Assembly (NCBI GenBank): GCA_949357655.1
Contig: CASHTG010000003.1
Span: 558,001 to 622,000, forward strand
DNA: 64,000 nucleotides
Source of the DNA: Parascedosporium putredinis
Taxonomy: Eukaryota > Ascomycota > Sordariomycetes > Microascales > Microascaceae
Direction of reading: 5' to 3'
The position numbers and the translations under genes are program-made. Of this stretch, positions 13,178 to 25,952 are shown one piece after another. The stretch's first letter is position 1. Each line of letters opens with the position of its first letter. The notes under the pieces were generated by a model. That model saw only the letters and a program-made list of their open reading frames with translations. It ran no database searches and was not told where the DNA came from.

Positions 13178-16100
13178 ATTAGTCGGCGGCTGAAATATAA
13201 TCCCAAGTCCCTCGATCAAGCTCGCGTCTTTTATCATTCACGCCTGTGGCAAAGGGAAACCAAGAATGAGAGAAAAGGTTATTGTTAGATAAGAGAGGGC
13301 GAATAAGCCTCCAGCGATGCGTCTAGAGCGACTTTCGAGTGTGCACGGTTGAGGGTTGGAGTCGAAGCCTCTATTGAGGTTGGTGACCAAGTCAGGTCTA
13401 AGTGCAGAAAGAAGGGGAGAAAACGCCGGATATCACAATCAAGTGTCGGTCTGGCGCTAACCGTAGTTTAAAGAATGTTAGCTAAGGATTCGGAAGCCGA
13501 GGAGCTGCGACTCAATCGTGGATACGGTTGCAGAACTGTTCCGTTCAATTTTCAGGGAGGGGAGAAGGAAGGGGGGGCGCAAGCCACAGGATGGTGGCAT
13601 CGAGGCGATAATGGGTAGAGGAAATGTGAGAAGAGACGACGAATTGACTAGCCATGGTGGACCAGCCCAACCAGTGGATAGACGCAGGCTGTTGAACTAG
13701 AAGGGAATGATTTGCGTAATATGGAGGACAAGGGCGGGCAGCTGATAGCGAAAAAGACCTCGCCGAGTGTGCAGGGGTGTAGTAATGTATAATGTATCGA
13801 TAAGGGAAAGATTAGGGTAGTTTGGGGGTCCCAATCGGAGTCGGTGCCAGCACCACAGCTTTTACATCGCCGAGACTTGACAACCCACGAACAACAAGGG
13901 GATTGTTCACAAGAGTAGATTGTGCTCAAACTGACACGGAATCCTGCTATCGTTCGGTGGTACCCACCGGACTAGGTTGCCCCAGCCGGACTAATGCCAA
14001 CACTTGGCCCTCGTTGCTGCAGAGGAAAAGGGAATGGGGCAATGGGGCCGATACAATTGTGCTTATGAGACTGGGAATAATCCACGATACCAATACTGCA
14101 GCCAACGATTCCTCACTTTCCCGCTGCACGGCACGCTGGGCCGGGCTTTTGTGCGTGGTGTGGTGTGGTGCGGTGATGATGGCAAGGGCAGGATCAAGAT
14201 GATGTCAAGGATGGAAGGTGCCGATAGGGGAGCGATACGTGAACAGGGGCAAGGATAACGGGCAGTGGGAGGCGTGGGTGAGAGAGAGATAAGGCCAGGG
14301 CAAGTAACTCGAACGTACGTCCTCTCCCGCTGTAGTCTGTACCTTTTTGTTTTTAGTCTGATGTAAGCCACCGCTTCCCAGAGATTCTGTGATCGGTGAT
14401 GCGGTTGGCACACCCCGGCAGCCCAAGTGTAAAATCGTAAGGCTGAGAAATGACCTCTGATTTGCCCTTTCGGACTTGGAAGAGGACTTTGGGGGTTGTC
14501 TATGGTGCTATCGGTTTTCGCAACGTTGATCGTCTTGCAGAGGGGCCGTTTGAGCGCCGGCGAGTACGACCTGCGCGCGACTTGGTAGAGAAAGATAGCG
14601 TCGGTATGGTGTGGCTATCCCTAATCCTCGCTCGCTCACGAGGAAGAAGGCTTGATAGTGATAAGACGGGCCTGGTTCTCCTAATGATGATGTTGTGCCG
14701 ATCGAGGCCGCGCAGGTATATTATTGCCCAGGAGGACTTCTTAAAGGGTTGTGGGCTGGAGGAAGTGGCAGGCGATCCGTGTGGTTGATCGTGAAATTGG
14801 CGTGCTGGTGGTTGATCACACCGAGGAACTCTTGACAAGATGATCCGGAGAACAAGGAGGACTAATAAGGTTGAAGAAGGTGAGGGTCAAGGCCGGCCGC
14901 GAAAAAGAAGGGGAGGGAAACATGGGGGACTGGGGTGGGAGAGGGGAGGGTTAGATATGATATAGACAGAGAGGCCCAGGGAGTGGAAACCGGTACGGGC
15001 CCGGTGTGTGGCCAGCTCTAGTGTCAATCAGTGCTGATCGATCAACGGTGCTTCTGATAATGTCTAGTACCTGAAGATGGTGCCTCCTTCCAGACATTCA
15101 GGGATTACGAGACGGAAATACAAGGGGACAAACAACAAGCGCGAGGCTTCTGCAGCTTCTGTTACCTTTTCTGCTCCACAGCGCAGGTCCTGACACCCAG
15201 GTTGCGGGTTGCCATTCCATACAAGCAAGGTGCTTAATCTTTCGAAGCAACGAGTACGAGGAACTTCCAGGTTTCAGTACATGTGCTGCACGAGGAATTC
15301 CTATTCGCGCCAAGGGACTGATGAAGAGAGACATTGAGCGGGCCATGTACCTTGGTCCCTGGGGTGTGAACTGACGCAGCGAGTGGTATGCGTGGTGCAG
15401 CTAAAGGAAGGCCAGTGTACGATGGAGAGCAGATGGTGTGGATGAGCAGATGGAGGACGGGGAGGGATGGGGAGGATGGGGAGGGAGTACAGCGACACGG
15501 GGGTGAAGGTACTCAGGTACATTTGGTCATGAGAATTCGCAATAAGATCGTTTCGTGTGAATAATGTCAAGCTTCTCTTTTCCCCCAGAGACTTGTTCCC
15601 TGCATGGCACGCATCAATCGATGCGAGGTAATAACTCAGCAAGCTGGGGAGAAAGGGGAAAGGAAAAAGAAAACGAAAAAGAAAAGTGAGTCGAGGCGTG
15701 TGGTGGTTGCAGGTTCCAGCGAATGGCTGCGACACATCAATGAGTTGGCTGGGGCTGACAGGATGGTTCGGTGGGCCTTTCCACCAGGAAGACCTCCGCA
15801 CCATGTACTGGTACAAATCGAGCTACCCATCCACCTCCGCCTTTGGCGCACCTCGCCCATCAATTGATCCAAACCTCTACCCCCCACCTTTGCGGTTGAT
15901 GGAGCAGAGTTACTTGGGCGGGTACAAGCCAGTGAGGTTGCAGGCGAGCCATCATGGCTGAAAATGGTGTAAGTGATCCTGGGCTTGGCCCATCCGGTTT
16001 GCGAAGGGCCGGGGACCACACACCTTCCCCGGCCTTTTGTCCACAGCTTTAGCACCGGGTGGATTACCTGAGAGCTCCTGCACGTTCAGAAGGCCGAATT

Positions 16101-19100
16101 GGCGCTGGGGTCCGGATGCCGGATATGGAAGGTATAATGTCATCGCTGGAGAGAGAAGGCGAGACACACCACCACACGCGGCAAAATCGTGCTTTCACCA
16201 CGGGCACATGCGCCTTCCCGCCGTCAATACCGCCTCCAGCGAGACATTCCTCTGTGGGGTGCCTATAAAAGAGATTGGAGGAAGCTCAATGTTCAGGCTG
16301 TCCATATTGTCTCACGGTAATAGCGAATACCCCAGCATGGTTCGAGTCACCTACTTCGTACGTCTTACAATGTTTGCCCCATCCTCATTCCGACATTCGC
16401 CATGAATGTTAGCGGCTGCGGAGCCCAGAGGACAAAGCTGGAATGGGACCTGCGGAAACAGCGAGGGTGGTTCCAGGCGGAAGGTGCATGGCGCACGAAG
16501 ATACACATGCGCCGACATCCACACCCTCACACGGGCACCTACTCATGCATGGATTGATTGAGAGTCGAGCTTCCATTCCTTCTAGAATGCGCCAGGTCGG
16601 TGGAACTTGCGTCCAAGGGAGGATATTATCCTGAATTTCTCAAAACTTTGGGTCTCTGCAACTCTCGAACTCACTAGTGAGGTGAGGGGAAACGGCGTGT
16701 CCGGAATGACCAGGGATCCTGGAGCCTAACACGTACATGAAGCCCATGTCGCTGGCACAGCTTGGGTTGGATCCTCGCGTTGGCGACATGACCATCATTA
16801 CCTATTCAAAGTATAGCCATCGGATTGTCTTAGCTACTTACCCGAGCGGCGCATTAGCTTGGTCTTGAAGCGGGGGTGAGGCAAGAACGGATAAGCCCAG
16901 GTGGGAGGCGCCAAATGGACCTCATCCTTCGTTGCCTTGGATGCAAAAGAAACGATTGATGCCTTTGAAAGATGGAGGGGGAATCCCTCATTCTTTAGAG
17001 CGACGTGATGAACTGCGCACAATCCATACTATGAATTATCGATCTTAACGGGAAAATCTATCACAATTCTCAGACGGGAGGCTCAGAACGACCATGGAGA
17101 AGCTCTATTTTTCATACTTCATTCGAGTCGAGTTGAGGAATTGGAGCGACGCTAGCCTAGGACCCTGTGAAAGAGGACTGGAGGGTTTTGGTCCGGGAGC
17201 TTCCACTGGCCTCACCACTGCCCCCACCACTCCTTGTTCTAAGATTGTTCTCGAAGGCCGCTAAGAGGGAGGAACAACGGGACCCGGCAAATGGTGGCAT
17301 GGGGCATGCATGGGGATGCAACCGGCTTCTTTTCCCTCCCCATCTTGTCCCCACCCCCTGGAAAAAGACCAGGTTCATCCCCCAAGGGTTGCACTGACTA
17401 GCCTGAGGTTAGGCGATGGGTAAAAAGATGCTATTCTTCCATATTACCCGCAACGCTACGCTCCGCTCCCAGAAGACGCTATCCCACAAAGCCGGACGCA
17501 GCAAGTCAATCAATTCTCTTGGTTTTTCTTTTCTTCTCTTTCGAGGTTTCACCAGCGGACGGCCGGCGGACTCTAACCTCCACAAGTAGATGCATGCGAT
17601 CGAGAAGAGAAGCGGAAGCGAGCCGACAAGGGCAGGCATTGATATGATGGTACAAGACGCCTAGTGGCTCCTTGCCAACAATAGAGCAGGTGTACTCCCC
17701 CAATCATTGAACGCCTCGCCGTGCCGGCGGCGCTACAGCCGTTCCTGTCGGTTTGCATCAACATTATTTCCCAGATTTCTGGTCAAACAATATCACGACT
17801 CATGTGCGGAATCTGGTGGAAGGACGAGAGTGGGACCCCATGCGGAGCAGTTCATCCAAAAAGGTAGCCAACTTGGTTTTTCCTTTCCTTTCCTTTTTCT
17901 TTCCCTTTGGCCTGGGAGATAACCTAGCGCCTTTCCTCAATCCAACCATGTCACAGGTTTAGCCGGAGGATGGGCCAGCGAAGTGGAACGAACGCCCGTT
18001 TTGTGTAGGATCTGCCGCCGTGGAAAGCCAGCGACTGAGGTGTACTCCGTGGATGGACTTGGGACGTCCTCTAGAGGTGGACGCAGAAAGAGCATTCATA
18101 CCTGTCTGGCCTCTCGTTGCACATTGAGGTATTCAGAGACGAGAGGGATGTGCAGGCCATCACCGCTCAGTTGGCGAGAATCTCATTTCTATTCGTGATG
18201 GGCTGGCTCCCCTTTCTTACGTGGTACCAAAAGTAGGCTTCGTTGGGGTCGTGTGCGAACCGTGACGGTTCGCGCACATACGATAAGACTGGTTGGGGGT
18301 TTTAGCATGCCTGAGATCGCGCCCTTGAGTGGCACAGCTCTGGTCCCTGACTGGTTTTGGATTCAATCGCGGAACCGCCGTGTGGGGAGTGAGAAGAAAA
18401 CACGCTGTCCTGGCACGCCCCTCCCTGCTTCTTCAAACGGAATGGAAAGAAGAGAATTCTCCCCCATGTTCATTTGCCTCTCGATAACGCCTTTGTCCTC
18501 CGGGGCAATGACTTCCTTGATGATAATTGTTACTCACTAATACCGAGGTAATATTCCCTGGGCCATCTACGAAAGCAAGGATGTATGGACGCCTCACCAT
18601 CCATATCAACGCAAGATGCAGGGAGAGAGCAAGGCAGAGAGGAGCGTGCGCAGGCTGGGAAGAAGGCTTCGAGAAGGAGGGTCTGAAGAAAGATAGACAT
18701 CGTCCAGCCTAGGTTCCTTTTTTGCTTCCTTTTTCCCCTTCCAGAAGTATTCTCCGACTTGGTCCACAATTTCAAGAATCGAGAGAGCTGACCCATCGAC
18801 AAGCAGAATGGGGAAAAAGAAAGGAAAAAGGAGAGGATTAAAACGCGATGAACGCGAGGAGCGAGCGAGCGGAGTGAACTCAGGTGCTCAAACTTGCACC
18901 ACGGACCGCTGCAGCAGGATCGGTCACGAGGATCGCCGGCGGTGGCCTATCACTGCAAGGACTTGGTGAGTCGGTGGAATGAAGCTTACAGTGCAGCCAC
19001 TCAGGATGGTGGGTCAAAGAAAGGGGAAAAGCCACATTGCGGTGTGGTGGGACAAGGTTGTATCGCACAGGCCCCGTCGTTGCGCAAATGGAAATGTTCC

Positions 19101-22100
19101 AGAAGGTCTGGCATCCCTGTCGGGTTGGGGAGGGGGCGACGTCCCCCAATCCTCTTGGCTTTCTCCCATGTGGAGCAAAGGACAAAGGGAGAAGAAACCC
19201 ATTAAGCCTTGGACATCATGTCTAGCTGGGTGAGGAGAATACCTATTCCATAAGGGCGAACCCGAGCGAACCCGAGCGGAGGGCGGTGCCGCCGCAACAG
19301 GACGACATAAGAAAAAGAAAGAAAGTGAGATTGTCTCGCGTTTCCATCGAAAGGAAAACAGGGGACCGAGAGCCAAGGTACAGTTACTTTGAGAATTTCT
19401 CCAGCTTGACTCTATGTTGTCTGGGACGTCGTGTTTTGTGTAGGAACAAGGAGTGGGAGGATGGGACCAGCATGGAGGACAGCCTGGAGTGCTGCGCCAA
19501 CGTGCGCCGGGCATCGCGGAACATCAGCGTGGCAGCCCTGTTGGCGACATCGCGCACATATCAGTCAGGGGTGAGAGAGTTGGGAGGGTGGTGGCCGTGG
19601 CGATCCGCGCCACCTCCCAATGATCTCCATGATGCATCATGAAAGGACCCCGATTCAGGTCGGAGGGCTGTAACGGCGTGGAAACTGTCTCGGCGTTGTC
19701 GACACTTCGCGCTCGCGAGAGCGTTTTGACTAGCTCTATTTTTGTGTGGCCAAGACGCTCAGCTACGGAAGAGCTAGCTAACTTGTTCGGACTAAAATGG
19801 CAGGCAGAGCTTTGGTTCGTTCTACACAGGCCTTGAGGTTCAGCTGAGTTGGCGAGAAGGGATGCAAATGTGAGGTGCAGCCGGCAGGCGGAAGGTTTGA
19901 GCCGCGAATGCGCAATAAATGAGAGGCGGGCCCCATTAATCAGGGTTCGGTTCTTTTTAATGAAGTGGCCAGAGGATCGACGGGAGCTGCAGCGCCAGTA
20001 TAAATGATGGCTGAGACGAAAGCCAGGGGATTGCTTGATTTCGCACCACGGACAGGATCGATCGCTCTGGCTTGCGTTCCCGGGAGTGGAAGGGAGCCAG
20101 AGGAGAGGAAAAGGAGGGGCATGGAAGGGGCCTTGCGCCTGGCGGAGTGTCAGGTCGGTGGCCCGAGTCATGATGGAAAAAGCTCGTATTTCCACAGAAG
20201 AAGGGACGGGAACGTGGAACGGACTGGCTCGATTACAGGGCCTTGCAGGCGGCTGATCGCCCCGTTGAAGCCGCCCTGCCCTGCGTGGTTCGACCCAAGG
20301 AGAAGGTGAGAGAAAGATGAGGCGCCGCGAATCTTCGCCCACTTCATGTGCGGCGAAGTGTGATCAAAGAACGACGCCCCACGATCGCAAAGGGACGAGC
20401 CGAAATGATTTTTAGCCCCTCCCCTCCACTTGCCTCACCTCCCCCCACCAACTTGGGCCTAATTTGGGGTTTCGGGATGGTCACTGGCTTGTCCTTGTGC
20501 TGGTCAAACATGGTCCAACACTTTGATCAGCTTTGGGCGACCAGCGACCAGCGCACCAAGTGCCAGACAATGGCGCCAGCTGGGACAACCCAGCGAGCCT
20601 CCCCCTCCCTTGCGCTTGCGGCATTCCCTTAGGCCTGATAAAGATCTAAGCACGGTCTATGAGTTCTTTGAGCTCCTGGCGAGAGGTGACCTGGTCCTTG
20701 TGCGGCAAGCCTTTTTCACGACAAGCCCGGATATCCCGGTTGCAGACTTGGCCATCACTTCGCCTCCCCTAAGGACCTGGCCGATCGCGATGGAGGCAAC
20801 ATGAAGCAATTGTGTCTAAATCGATGAAGCCTCAAAAGGGCGGTTGACATGCTCCAGAGGGGAAGGAGAAAACCAGGGGGTTGGAGGGGGAGGGGAAATA
20901 GTCTCGAACCCAAATTGAAGGGTTATGGTTACCAAATCTTCGGCCTCGGGTCAATTCATCAAATCTGGCCCAAGCTAATGGGATGGGCTTTTCATTCTTG
21001 GAAGATCCATCCATTCCCTCCTATTGGCGGGGAATTTGGGGGTTTCGTTCTCGAACCCTGAGTGTGCAGGTACGGTACGGTGAGATAAGCAGGGCCGGCC
21101 AGCTCCTTCACCGAGCCGGAATGGGCGCGGTACAGCATGGCCAGATAGATTAGTCGATCAAGGGCCTGCGCTCCGGCGAAGATCCTTCCCCCACCGCCGA
21201 ACGGGTGGGCCAAATGTGCAGGTGCTGAGGAAGATGGCCTTCCACCTGCTCAGAATAACAACAACCAAAACCAGGAAGGGGTTTGAGAGGGACCCCAGCC
21301 CAGTGTTTTCCCTCCTGGTGCAACTAGCCTTATAGACCCCAACCCTCCAACCGTCTGGCCCCCCAGGGTCTTCTTGGACGGAGGACGCCGTAGCGCACTC
21401 CCGAGACCGACTCCCATCTCCTCTTTCTGGGGAATTATCGGCACGACTCAAAAGTTGGCCGAGGTTAATGCTGCTCTGGGGGCACCTATTCCGTTCTGGT
21501 TATGTGCTAGCGAGCCCAAGCTCTAGCCACCTTTCCCCCGCCACTAGCCCGATCAGGGTCCAAGAGTGGCGTTGGGTCCGTGAAAACTAGTAGTGTATTG
21601 TATCTCGCACTGTGACATGCCTCGAGGTCGGACCTCGACATCTCGAAGCCGTTGGGCAACATCATTAAACGGGTCCTGGTCCAACAGGTTCCTGAGGAGT
21701 CGATTACGCCAGTGACCGAAGCCATAAATAATGAGGTGAATTGGAACCCAATTGGCAATATTTTGCCTTGCTTCAAGCACTCGACATGGTGAAAACGGTC
21801 AAGTGTGCTCGACGAAAATACTAAGTTAGAATCCCCTTGGCTCGCACGTGAGAAAATGATTACTGCAGAAGTTAATCTAGATGGGTCCACGATGGCGAGA
21901 AACGAACCAATCAAACGCATTGGATGAGCCGATATCGCCACTTGTCGGGGTCTCCATTGGCCCAGTCTTGCGCCCTCCCTGGCAATTACCCCACAGAAGT
22001 TGATTCACTGAGAAAAAGGTGTGGGAGTTTTTTTTTTTTTTTCTCCCTTGCCTTCTTGCTGGCTGGTGCTGACTTCTGCGCACTGTAGCACTTTTGCCAA

Positions 22101-22169
22101 AACTTATTTTTCTTTTTCTCCTTCCCCGGCCATCGCCCTTTGCAGCAAAGCTTACGGCGGCCACACCGC

Positions 22170-22176
22170 TGAGTCA
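22170..22176 (+). promoter_or_regulatory. Gcn4/CPC-1 box TGAGTCA
   Basis: Perfect TGASTCA element about 275 bp upstream of the ILV2 start codon. Amino acid biosynthesis genes of fungi carry such boxes for cross-pathway control by the bZIP factor Gcn4/CPC-1/CpcA, so the location fits function. Confidence 0.7.
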
Positions 22177-22266
22177 CCCGCCCAAGGCGAACATCGGACA
22201 GACGCTCTGAGCAAAACTTCCGACTTTTCCAGATCTTGTGTGTCCTGACCCCAACAACTTCTCGTG

Positions 22267-22273
22267 TGACTCA
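22267..22273 (+). promoter_or_regulatory. Gcn4/CPC-1 box TGACTCA
   Basis: Second perfect TGASTCA element, 91 bp downstream of the first and about 180 bp before the ILV2 ATG. A pair of boxes upstream of a branched-chain amino acid gene supports general amino acid control. Confidence 0.7.
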
Positions 22274-22450
22274 AGGCAAGTTGAAAGTCGGAGGAGTTGC
22301 ATATCCAGGGAAGAATTCCAATTCTTCGTCTGCGAACCATCTTTTATTTTCCTAGTTTCGTTTTTCTTCGTTTTCTTTTTCTTCTTCTCGTTCCCCTCAC
22401 CGACTTCCTCCCGTCAATCCCTTCCTTGACCTTCGAAACAAAACACCAAG

Positions 22451-25037
22451 ATGCTCCGAGGTCGCCACGCTGTCGCCGCTCTGCGGGCGGCCGCCCAACC
22501 CGCAACATCACGATCTTTTACTTCCTCCGCAGCTGTAGCGGCTGTATCTCCTCCCAGGAAACCGGCTACCGGTGTCAGGAGACAGACCACTGCTGCTTCC
22601 AACTCTCCGTAAGTTTTGGTCAAGCCCTTTCGTCGGTCAATCGGAGGCGGGGGTGGCCCGAGAGCCAAACATGGAAATCCGCAATTTGGGGGTAAAAAAA
22701 AAAAAGCCATCAGCCACGCTAACAAGGCCACATTCTCGGCAACCGTGATAGTACTGCCCGACCTGTTCCCAGCCCTTCGTTCAACCCCGAGACGAAAAGT
22801 ACGAGCCATGTTCAACCCCTTAGCAATGCTCGGCCGACCGAGATGGACGAGTCGTACGTGTTCCCCACATATTTTGTCCGCTGCCGTTGCCCGGTAGTCG
22901 GAGCCAAAGTTTTTGACGTTGACTGACCGCCTATTCAGCTTTATTGGAAAGACTGGTGGTGAAATCTTCCACGAGATGATGTTGAGGCATGGAGTGAAGC
23001 ATATTTGTGAGTCTTGCTGTCTTCCCTCTCGTCTTCAAAGGGGTCTCCCCTACTTTGTAACCCCACCGTTCCATCTCGTGCATTCCTGCAGATGTCGAGG
23101 CATCTTTTGGGCCAGGCCACCTACATCCGCTTCCATAGTGTGCTCTAACACCTAGCCTTTTTAGTTGGATACCCCGGCGGCGCTATTCTCCCCGTTTTCG
23201 ATGCCATCTACAACTCGAAACACTTCGACTTCATCTTGCCCAAGCATGAGCAGGGTGCCGGTCACATGGCCGAGGGATACGCTAGGGCTAGTGGAAAGCC
23301 TGGTGTTGTGCTCGTTACCTCCGGCCCTGGTGCTACCAACGTCATCACCCCCATGCAGGATGCCTACTCTGACGGCACCCCATGGTTGTCTTCTGCGGAC
23401 AGGTCGTTACCACGGCTATTGGCAGTGACGCTTTCCAGGAGGCTGATGTCATCGGTATCTCCCGTGCTTGTACCAAGTGGAACGTCATGGTCAAGTCCGT
23501 TGCTGAGCTCCCCGCCGAATCAACGAGGCGTTCGAGATTGCCACCTCGGGCCGCCCCGGCCCCGTCCTCGTTGATCTTCCCAAGGATGTCACCGCCGGTG
23601 TTCTCAGGAGGGCTATCCCCACCGAGTCGTCCATCCCCTCCCTCAGCGCCGCCTCCAAGGCCGCCCTGGAACTGAGCCGCCAGCAGCTCACCTCCTCGAT
23701 CCAGCGCGTGGCCGATCTCGTCAACCAGGCCAAGCAGCCCGTCATCTATGCCGGACAGGGTATGATCCTCTCTGAGGGTGGACCCGAGATCCTCCGCGAA
23801 CTCGCGGAGAAAGCTTACCTCCCCGTCACTACCACCCTTCAGGGCCTCGGCGCCTTTGACGAGCTTGACCCCAAGTCTCTGCACATGCTTGGCATGCACG
23901 GCTCTGCCTACGCCAACATGGCGATGCAGGAGGCCGATCTCATCATTGCCCTCGGTGCCCGTTTCGATGACCGTGTCACTCTCAACATTTCAAGTTCGCT
24001 CCCGGTGCCCGCGCCGCCGCTGCCGAGGGCCGCGGTGGTATCGTCCACTTCGAGATCATGCCCAAGAACATCAACAAGGTTGTGCAGGCAACCGAGGCCG
24101 TTGAGGAGATGTTACCGCCAACCTTCGCCAGCTCCTTCCGCTCCTAGACATGAAGTCGCGTGAGGACCGCAATGAGTGGTTCACCAAGATTGATAGCTGG
24201 AAGCAAAAGTGGCCTCTCTCGGACTACGAGCGTGCCGAGCGTGCCGGGCTCATCAAGCCGCAGACCCTCATTGAGGAGCTCAGCAACCTCACCGCGGACA
24301 GGAAGGACACGACGTTCATCTCCACCGGTGTCGGTCAGCACCAAATGTGGACTGCGCAGCACTTCCGCTGGAGGCACCCCAGGACGATGATCACTTCTGG
24401 TGGTCTCGGTACCATGGGCTACGGTCTCCCCGCCGCCATCGGCGCCAAGGTCGCGAGGCCGGATGCCCTCGTCATCGACATTGATGGCGACGCATCGTTC
24501 AACATGACCCTTACCGAGCTCTCGACGGCGGCGCAGTTCAACATTGGCGTCAAGGTGATTGTCTTGAACAACGAGGAGCAGGGTATGGTGACGCAGTGGC
24601 AGAACCTCTTCTACGAGGATCGCTACGCGCACACGCACCAGAAGAACCCCGACTTCATGAAGCTCGCGGACGCCATGGGTGTTCAGCACAGGCGCGTGTC
24701 GAAGCCGGACGAGGTTGTGGATAGCCTCAAGTGGCTCATCAACACCGACGGTCCCGCTCTCTTGGAAGTGATTACGGATAAGAAGGTGCCCGTGCTGCCC
24801 ATGGTCCCTACCGGCCATGGTCTTCACGAGTTCCTCACCTGGGATGGTGGTACGTAACAAAGTCCCTCCCCTTTCTTTTTTTTTTTGTCAATTCCGATTT
24901 TCCGATCTTCCATCTTCCCCACCTCTTTTTGGCTACGCAAGCGCCGTTGAATGATTCAAATACTAACAACCTGTGTAGAGAAGGATAGGAAGCGTCGTGA
25001 ATTGATGAGGGAGCGAACCTGTGGTCTCCACGGTTAA
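22451..25037 (+). CDS. ilv2: Acetolactate synthase, catalytic subunit (mitochondrial)
   Basis: ThDP-dependent first common step of Val/Leu/Ile synthesis (pyruvate to acetolactate; pyruvate plus 2-ketobutyrate to acetohydroxybutyrate), mitochondrial. Exons: 22451-22608, 22752-22853, 22939-23006, 23165-24849 and 24979-25037; the last intron has a TACTAAC branch at 24961. About 691 residues, the usual length. An Arg/Ala/Ser-rich presequence is followed by the catalytic-Glu motif KHEQGAGHMAEGYA (Glu about 138), the flavin/ThDP barrel core, and the ThDP/Mg motif IDGDASFN...NNEEQG (about 549-580). It ends in EKDRKRRELMRERTCGLHG. Exon 4 is split by four apparent single-base deletions, near 23378-23381 (C4), 23510-23513 (C4), 23988-23991 and 24103-24108. 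Each moves the frame by one in the same direction, and the conserved sequence continues exactly after each. I read these as assembly errors, not decay. Confidence 0.97.
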
Positions 25038-25952
25038 TCGGAGAGACGAATAGAGATGGGACGAAAGAGAGGCGATGCACGGATTTGGGGAGGAGTGGTG
25101 GACGCACAGTATAATAACTGAAGCCGAGGAGAAGAAGGGGTAAAGGAGGGGAGTTGGGACTGGGGATGAACATGGCGGGGCCGAGCGGAGAGGGGCGGCG
25201 ATAATGCCAATGACAGATGACGGCGGATATCGGAGCCCGCCCGTTGACGGACCTCGGGGGCGACTGTTTTGCGGCCTCACTCACTTGTACTTGATATCAA
25301 TCTGGCTATTTTCGGTATTCTTGCATGATGGTTTCAAAAAAGTGGTTTTTTTCTTCTTCTTCAACACCGACGCCTGATGCCTATTTCGCTGTCTTGAAGG
25401 GGGTGTTCCTCTCTTTTCGCACTTTTTCCTGGTGGAGGGCACACATTTTTCCCCCTCAACTTTACCAGCTAACCTTGTCTACAAATTCAGAGGGTTCCAG
25501 GGAAGCCACGAGCACATGAGCGACTCAACCCGTCCTGTTTGCCAGACAACGTGGCGTGGTGGCGGAACGAAGGAATTATACCGCAAGGTGGCATTGACAT
25601 CATCACCCACAACCTGTTGGCGGAATCAGATTTACAGAGAAGACTGTTCTTTTATAGGAGAAAAGTATTGGATTTTCCTCGGAACTGAATAGCTAACTAC
25701 TAGTCTATGGAAAACACGAATAGGAATGATGAGATTTGCATGGGAAACGGGTATCACGAGAGAAAACATCCTCCCAAACGTATGAACTCTGTGTGTGTGT
25801 GTATGTGTGTGTGTGTGAGTATGCGCGTATATATGTATGTGTATAGTGGCTCACGAGGATGGCTGGATTCATCCTTGGTGAGTGGTTGCGAGGAGGGGAG
25901 GGGTTATACTGAGGGCGAAGCGGTGGAAGGAGGGAAGAATAAGAAGAATGGA
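25038..25952. other. ILV2 3' flank / intergenic
   Basis: Convergent spacer between ILV2 and the minus-strand hypothetical gene, presumably holding both 3' UTRs. Contains the TG-rich microsatellite at 25790-25846. No coding frame is supported. Confidence 0.6.
25790..25846 (+). repeat. (TG)n / (TA)n compound microsatellite
   Basis: Interrupted TG dinucleotide run passing into TATATGTATGTG. Located in the spacer downstream of ILV2. Confidence 0.8.

Larger units (their letters stand above)
13178..22450. other. Gene-free stretch with ILV2 promoter at its right end
   Basis: No supportable gene over 9.3 kb. The left part is presumably leader and promoter of the divergent zinc-finger gene; the last few hundred bases are the ILV2 promoter with pyrimidine-rich leader. 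The 272-codon frame at 19524-20342 (minus) has no domain or codon signal and is not called. A 10-bp tandem GCGAACCCGA (2.4 copies, 19256-19280), a T15 run (22028-22042) and a TACCGAGGTA decamer (18541-18550) are present. Confidence 0.6.

Noticed and set aside
19524..20342. 272-codon minus-strand open frame
   Set aside because: No domain, no codon pattern, overlapping chance frames on the other strand; composition Arg/Ser/Pro/Leu-rich.
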